A stretch of 23,203 nt of DNA from UCB3 sp964415605 (GTDB taxonomy: Bacteria > Chloroflexota > Anaerolineae > Epilineales > Epilineaceae), in assembly GCA_964415605.1 (NCBI GenBank), contig CAYQBA010000063.1:1-23203 (forward strand). Reading direction: 5' to 3'. Under the pieces are notes generated by a model that had not been told where the DNA came from, did no database searches, and saw only the letters and a program-made list of their open reading frames with translations. The position numbers were made by a program, and so were the translations under genes. Position 1 is the stretch's first letter. Each line of letters begins with the position of its first letter. Of this stretch, positions 20,529-23,203 are shown piece by piece.

Positions 20529-21902
20529 ATGAAGCCGTCAGCGGTCGCCGTGGCCCTGCTGGCCTTGTCGGCGGTACCACGACCGAACTCGGCCGCGCCA
20601 GCTTCGGCGCCGGCCGGCGCCGATCCGGTCGCGCTAGTGCTGAGCTACCATCTGGGAGGGTCGGCCCACGGGCTGCTGGTCAGCGGGAGCACGGCGTACG
20701 TCGCCGTCGGCTCGCGCATCGTCGTGTTCGACATCAGCAACCCGGGCAACCCGACACGGCAGGCGGAGCTCGACCTCTACCCCGCGGAGGTCTCGCTGGC
20801 GGCACTCGACGGCACAAGCTTGTACCTTCACTACTATGGCGGCGACCCGGTGACGAGCCATGCGCGCATCGCTGTCGTCCACGCCAGCTTGCCGTGGCGA
20901 CCCAGGCTGAAGGCCACGCTGCCCTTCGCCGCCCGCGCGCTTGCAGTGAGCGACGGTATCGCCGTCGCCTTCGACTACGGCGGTGTTGCGCTTTACGACG
21001 TGCGACAAGAGGGCGCGGCATCGCCGCTCGGCTCGGTCCCGGGCGACTACTGGCATGCCGGGTCGCTTCAGAGCTACGCGGTTACGCTCGTGGGCAAGAC
21101 GGCCTTCGTTGGTGGCGCGCGCGGGGTCTGGACGATCGACATCCGCGATCCGGAGGCGCCGCAGCTGCAGCGCATCTCGAGCTCGGGACGACGTCGGATC
21201 TCGCCAACGTGGGCAACCGTCTCTATGTCTTGACATGGGAGCACCTCGTGGCCGTGGATGTCAGCGACCCGTCAAAGCCGGTCGTGATGGGCCAGCGGCC
21301 GATGGACGGCCACACCCTGGCCGTCGCGGGGGGATGGCCTACATCGGAAGCGACGCGGCGACGGTCGTCGTGGATGTGTCCGACCCGGGCCGCATGCGTG
21401 AGGTCGACAGCTACATCCATTCGGATGGCGTCGATGCTCTGGCGGTTGCCGGGGGGCGCCTGCTAGCGGTGACCGGCTCCGGTGGCCTGACGGTGCTTGA
21501 CGCGACACGGCGGCGGGGCATCATCCCGCGTGGCGACTTCGACTTCGGGGAAGACTCGACGTGGGATATCGCCGCCACGGCCGATCTGGCCTATATCACC
21601 GTGGGCCGCCGCTTGGTCATCCTGGACATTCGTGACCCGAGTCTCCCCCACATCGTCGGCGAGCTCGACTTGGGGGGGCCTTGTCCGACGTCCTCGTCGT
21701 CGGATCGACGCTTTACGTCGCGGCACCCTTGACGGACTACGCCATCCACATCGTCGACGCCTGGCATTCCCGCCTCGCCGACCCCACCCTGGCCGACGCC
21801 ATCCTCGATCGTCTTGTCCACAACGCCCACCGCCTTCAAATCACAGGAGATTCCATGCGCATGACCCGTTCCCCCTTGACCATGTCGATGGCATCGAGCT
21901 AA
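20529..21902 (+). pseudogene. Secreted LVIVD-repeat beta-propeller protein with three frame changes
   Basis: ATG 20529 has AAGGGGTG four bases upstream and an N-terminal signal-like segment (MKPSAVAVALLALSAV). Propeller blades follow: IVVFDISNPGNPTRQAEL, VWTIDIRDPEAPQLQ, LVAVDVSDPSKPVV, VVVDVSDPGRMREV and LVILDIRDPSLPHIV. The frame shifts after 21185, in the G-run 21328-21333 and in the G-run 21672-21678. Each is explained by loss of one G, and after the third the original frame returns and runs to TAA at 21900-21902. Restored length is about 458 residues. The blades are of the same type as in the fused gene at the left edge. Sequencing error in G-runs is possible, although equal runs elsewhere (for example 5465-5470) are in intact genes. 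Confidence 0.75.
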
Positions 21903-21974
21903 CCTACCGCCGCCCAGCGCCCCTTGCGCCGCGCCATCGCCATGCTCCGGAATTCTCCATCGACATCGCCGGAA

Positions 21975-22345
21975 TATGCAGTCATCCGTGCGCGACGAAG
22001 GACGTCGACTTCCCGATCGGCGACAGCGCCTTCGAGCGGATCGCGCCCATCCTGGTGTTCCGCGACGAGCTGCGCGACCTGGTGCGCGTCGGCGTAGTCG
22101 ACTTCATGCCGATCCCTATGGTACTCGCGGAGCTCGGAAGCGCCTTGCGCGTTCCGCAGGTTGGCGAGATCCCCGTCGTCGGTCCGGAGTCCCTGGCGCT
22201 CCTTAAGCTTCGGGCCGACCGGCCGCAGGATCGAGCCGACGTCGTCGCGCTGATTGGCGCCGGCCTCGACATCGGCGCCGTCACCGTCTTCCTGCAACGG
22301 CACGCGCCCGAGCTCGTGCCGCGCCTTGGCGAGTGGGTAGAAGCC
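21975..22345 (+). pseudogene. AbiEii-type nucleotidyltransferase fragment
   Basis: The frame reads HPCATKDVDFPIGD, then GEIPVVGPESLALLKLRADR and PQDRADVVALIGAGLDIGAV, ending RHAPELVPRLGEWVE. TKDVDF is the metal-binding motif of AbiEii/DUF6036 nucleotidyltransferases, and LALLKLRAxRPQDxADVxAL is their conserved second half. The N-terminal part with the substrate-binding GG-S-like motif is missing; no start codon with a ribosome site is seen. The end runs on into unrelated sequence. AbiEii proteins are toxins of abortive-infection pairs; no AbiEi partner is present. It is most likely a remnant. Confidence 0.6.
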
Positions 22346-22368
22346 TCAGCCGCAGGATACGTCGGCGG

Positions 22369-22560
22369 CTACATCCGCCCCGCCCCCGCGCTTGGACCGA
22401 ACAGCTCGCGCGCTTCTGCCCCGGCCCACCCGCGCCTCGGCCGCTGGGTGCGGCGTGCGCTTGCCACCCGCACCGACGTCCTCCAAGCGGTAGCGCCAGG
22501 CGCCCGGCGGCACCGGCACGTCGCGCAGAGCGAACGATCGGCCTGCCGTCCAAACCCTGC
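22369..22560 (-). pseudogene. Partial second copy of the C-terminal module of the adjacent secreted protein
   Basis: Minus strand frame GRSFALRDVPVPPGAWRYRL continues EDVGAGGKRTPHPAAEARVG. This closely matches GQTYVLRDAPGPGAWHYLLE and DVGAAGKRTPHPAAAVRVG in the upstream gene. A one-base shift near 22435 then gives EARELFGPSAGAGRM and a TAG stop at 22369, parallel to GEVFVPIAAAGRR in the full copy. The first two-thirds of the module are absent. It is a decayed duplicate. Confidence 0.7.
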
Positions 22561-22604
22561 CCGGCTTTCGTCCCGCGCCGGGCGGGGACAAGGCTTGCGG
22601 TCGA

Positions 22605-23203
22605 TTACCTCCGCCCGGCCGCCGCAATCGGGACGAACACTTCCCCACCCGTCGCTCCCGGTCCGACCCGCACCGCGGCCGCCGGGTGCGGCGTGCGCTT
22701 GCCGGCCGCGCCCACGTCCTCCAAGAGATAGTGCCAGGCGCCCGGCCCCGGCGCGTCGCGCAGGACGTAGGTCTGCCCCGAGGCCACGCCGCCCTCGGCG
22801 GGGATAAGCGCACGGTTGACCGGCGCCCACGGCCCCTCCAGCGTTGCCGCGCGCAGCACGTTGAAGCCGAGCGTGTCCGCCTCGGTCGCGGTCTCCCAGA
22901 CCAGGATGGCCCGGTCCGCCAGGCCGATCGCGCGGAAGTAGCGCAGGTCGGCGGCGGTCGGCGCTTGCGGCGTCGCGGTGCGGGTCGGGGTGGGTGTGTC
23001 GGTGGGCGTCGCGGTGCGGGTCGGGGTGGGCGTGTCGGTGGGCGTCGGCGGGTTGTCCGAGAGGTAGCGCTGCCCCTGGATGCTCTCGAGACTCGTATCG
23101 GTGCCGCCCGAGCCGCGGCTCTCCCACACCACCACAAAGTCCCCGTCTGCGTCCCTCGCCACCGCGGGGGCCACCTGGAAGTTCGTGGTGTAGGTGTTGA
23201 CCT
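22605..23203 (-). CDS. C-terminal part of a secreted repeat protein, partial
   Basis: The frame is open to the right edge, so the N-terminus lies outside. Visible: one unit of an extracellular repeat (QVAPAVARDADGDFVVVWES, then GTDTSLESIQGQRYL), a Thr/Pro linker built from two 36-base repeats (TPTPTRTATPTD), and a C-terminal module with WETATEADTLGFNVLRA, WHYLLEDVG and KRTPHPAA. The repeat type is common in large surface proteins that carry many copies; the linker and the WETATEADTLGF module are frequent in Chloroflexota secreted proteins. The chain ends at the stop at 22605. Function is unknown; binding or surface display is likely. There is no anchor motif at the end. Confidence 0.75.
   Translation of the reverse strand, partial: VNTYTTNFQVAPAVARDADGDFVVVWESRGSGGTDTSLESIQGQRYLSDNPPTPTDTPTPTRTATPTDTPTPTRTATPQAPTAADLRYFRAIGLADRAILVWETATEADTLGFNVLRAATLEGPWAPVNRALIPAEGGVASGQTYVLRDAPGPGAWHYLLEDVGAAGKRTPHPAAAVRVGPGATGGEVFVPIAAAGRR
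22972..23043. repeat. Two 36-bp tandem repeats coding a Thr/Pro linker
   Basis: Units are 22972-23007 and 23008-23043, differing at one base, with partial units on both sides. They encode a 12-residue TPTPTRTATPTD repeat on the minus strand, a flexible, possibly glycosylated stalk. Confidence 0.85.

Noticed and set aside
22972..23043. CRISPR-like direct repeats
   Set aside because: The two units abut with no spacers and code for a Thr/Pro linker in frame.

Overview
The window is very GC-rich DNA with GTG starts, four-base GTGA gene overlaps and Thr/Pro-rich secreted proteins of the TPTPTRTATP type. Together with the gene families present, this points to a Chloroflexota bacterium (Anaerolineae or Ardenticatenia-like), probably an environmental genome. 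That placement is inference; there is no rRNA or marker gene here. No tRNA, rRNA or CRISPR array was seen.

The left part (1-7065) looks like intact chromosome. A minus-strand gene running off the left edge encodes an unusual single chain: a lipid-flippase-like membrane domain (UPF0104/LPG synthase TM type), a repetitive linker, a hydrophobic segment with a lipobox-like end, then LVIVD beta-propeller blades. Divergent from it are fabF and fabH, two condensing enzymes of fatty acid synthesis, FabH with a long basic tail. Next come a membrane-anchored DUF4097-type beta-repeat protein, whose ribosome binding site is buried in a strong hairpin, and a small membrane protein.

The middle part (7066-14184) is a seven-gene minus-strand unit: M20 dipeptidase, four-helix membrane protein, alpha/beta hydrolase, TatA/B, TatC, cyclic-2,3-diphosphoglycerate-synthetase-like GTPase and a GT-C/DUF2142-like membrane glycosyltransferase. 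Gene ends overlap or lie under 90 bases apart. The only clear promoter is an extended -10 before the dipeptidase, next to a strong G-quadruplex motif where a -35 box would lie.

The right part (14248-22560) is an accessory region full of mobile, toxin-antitoxin, defence-like and broken genes. It holds a DUF4143 ATPase; an RHH antitoxin whose PIN toxin is cut by an IS21-type end; an istB tail; the tail of one class III cyclase/regulator and the head of another on either side of an intact Phd-PIN pair; a fragment of degradative HMG-CoA reductase joined to the cyclase head; a frameshifted effector-associated-domain plus formylglycine-generating-enzyme-like (EAD-FGE) gene behind an intact-looking promoter; a second Phd-PIN pair; a LVIVD-repeat secreted protein with three frame changes; an AbiEii-like nucleotidyltransferase fragment; and a broken copy of the C-terminal module of the secreted protein that leaves the window at the right edge. 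The antitoxin-toxin pairs are intact while almost everything between them is decayed, as expected where addictive modules persist in an eroding island.

The best candidates for something new are the flippase-propeller fusion, the hairpin masking the DUF4097 start, the EAD-FGE conflict gene, and the chimeric cyclase/HMG-CoA reductase junction.
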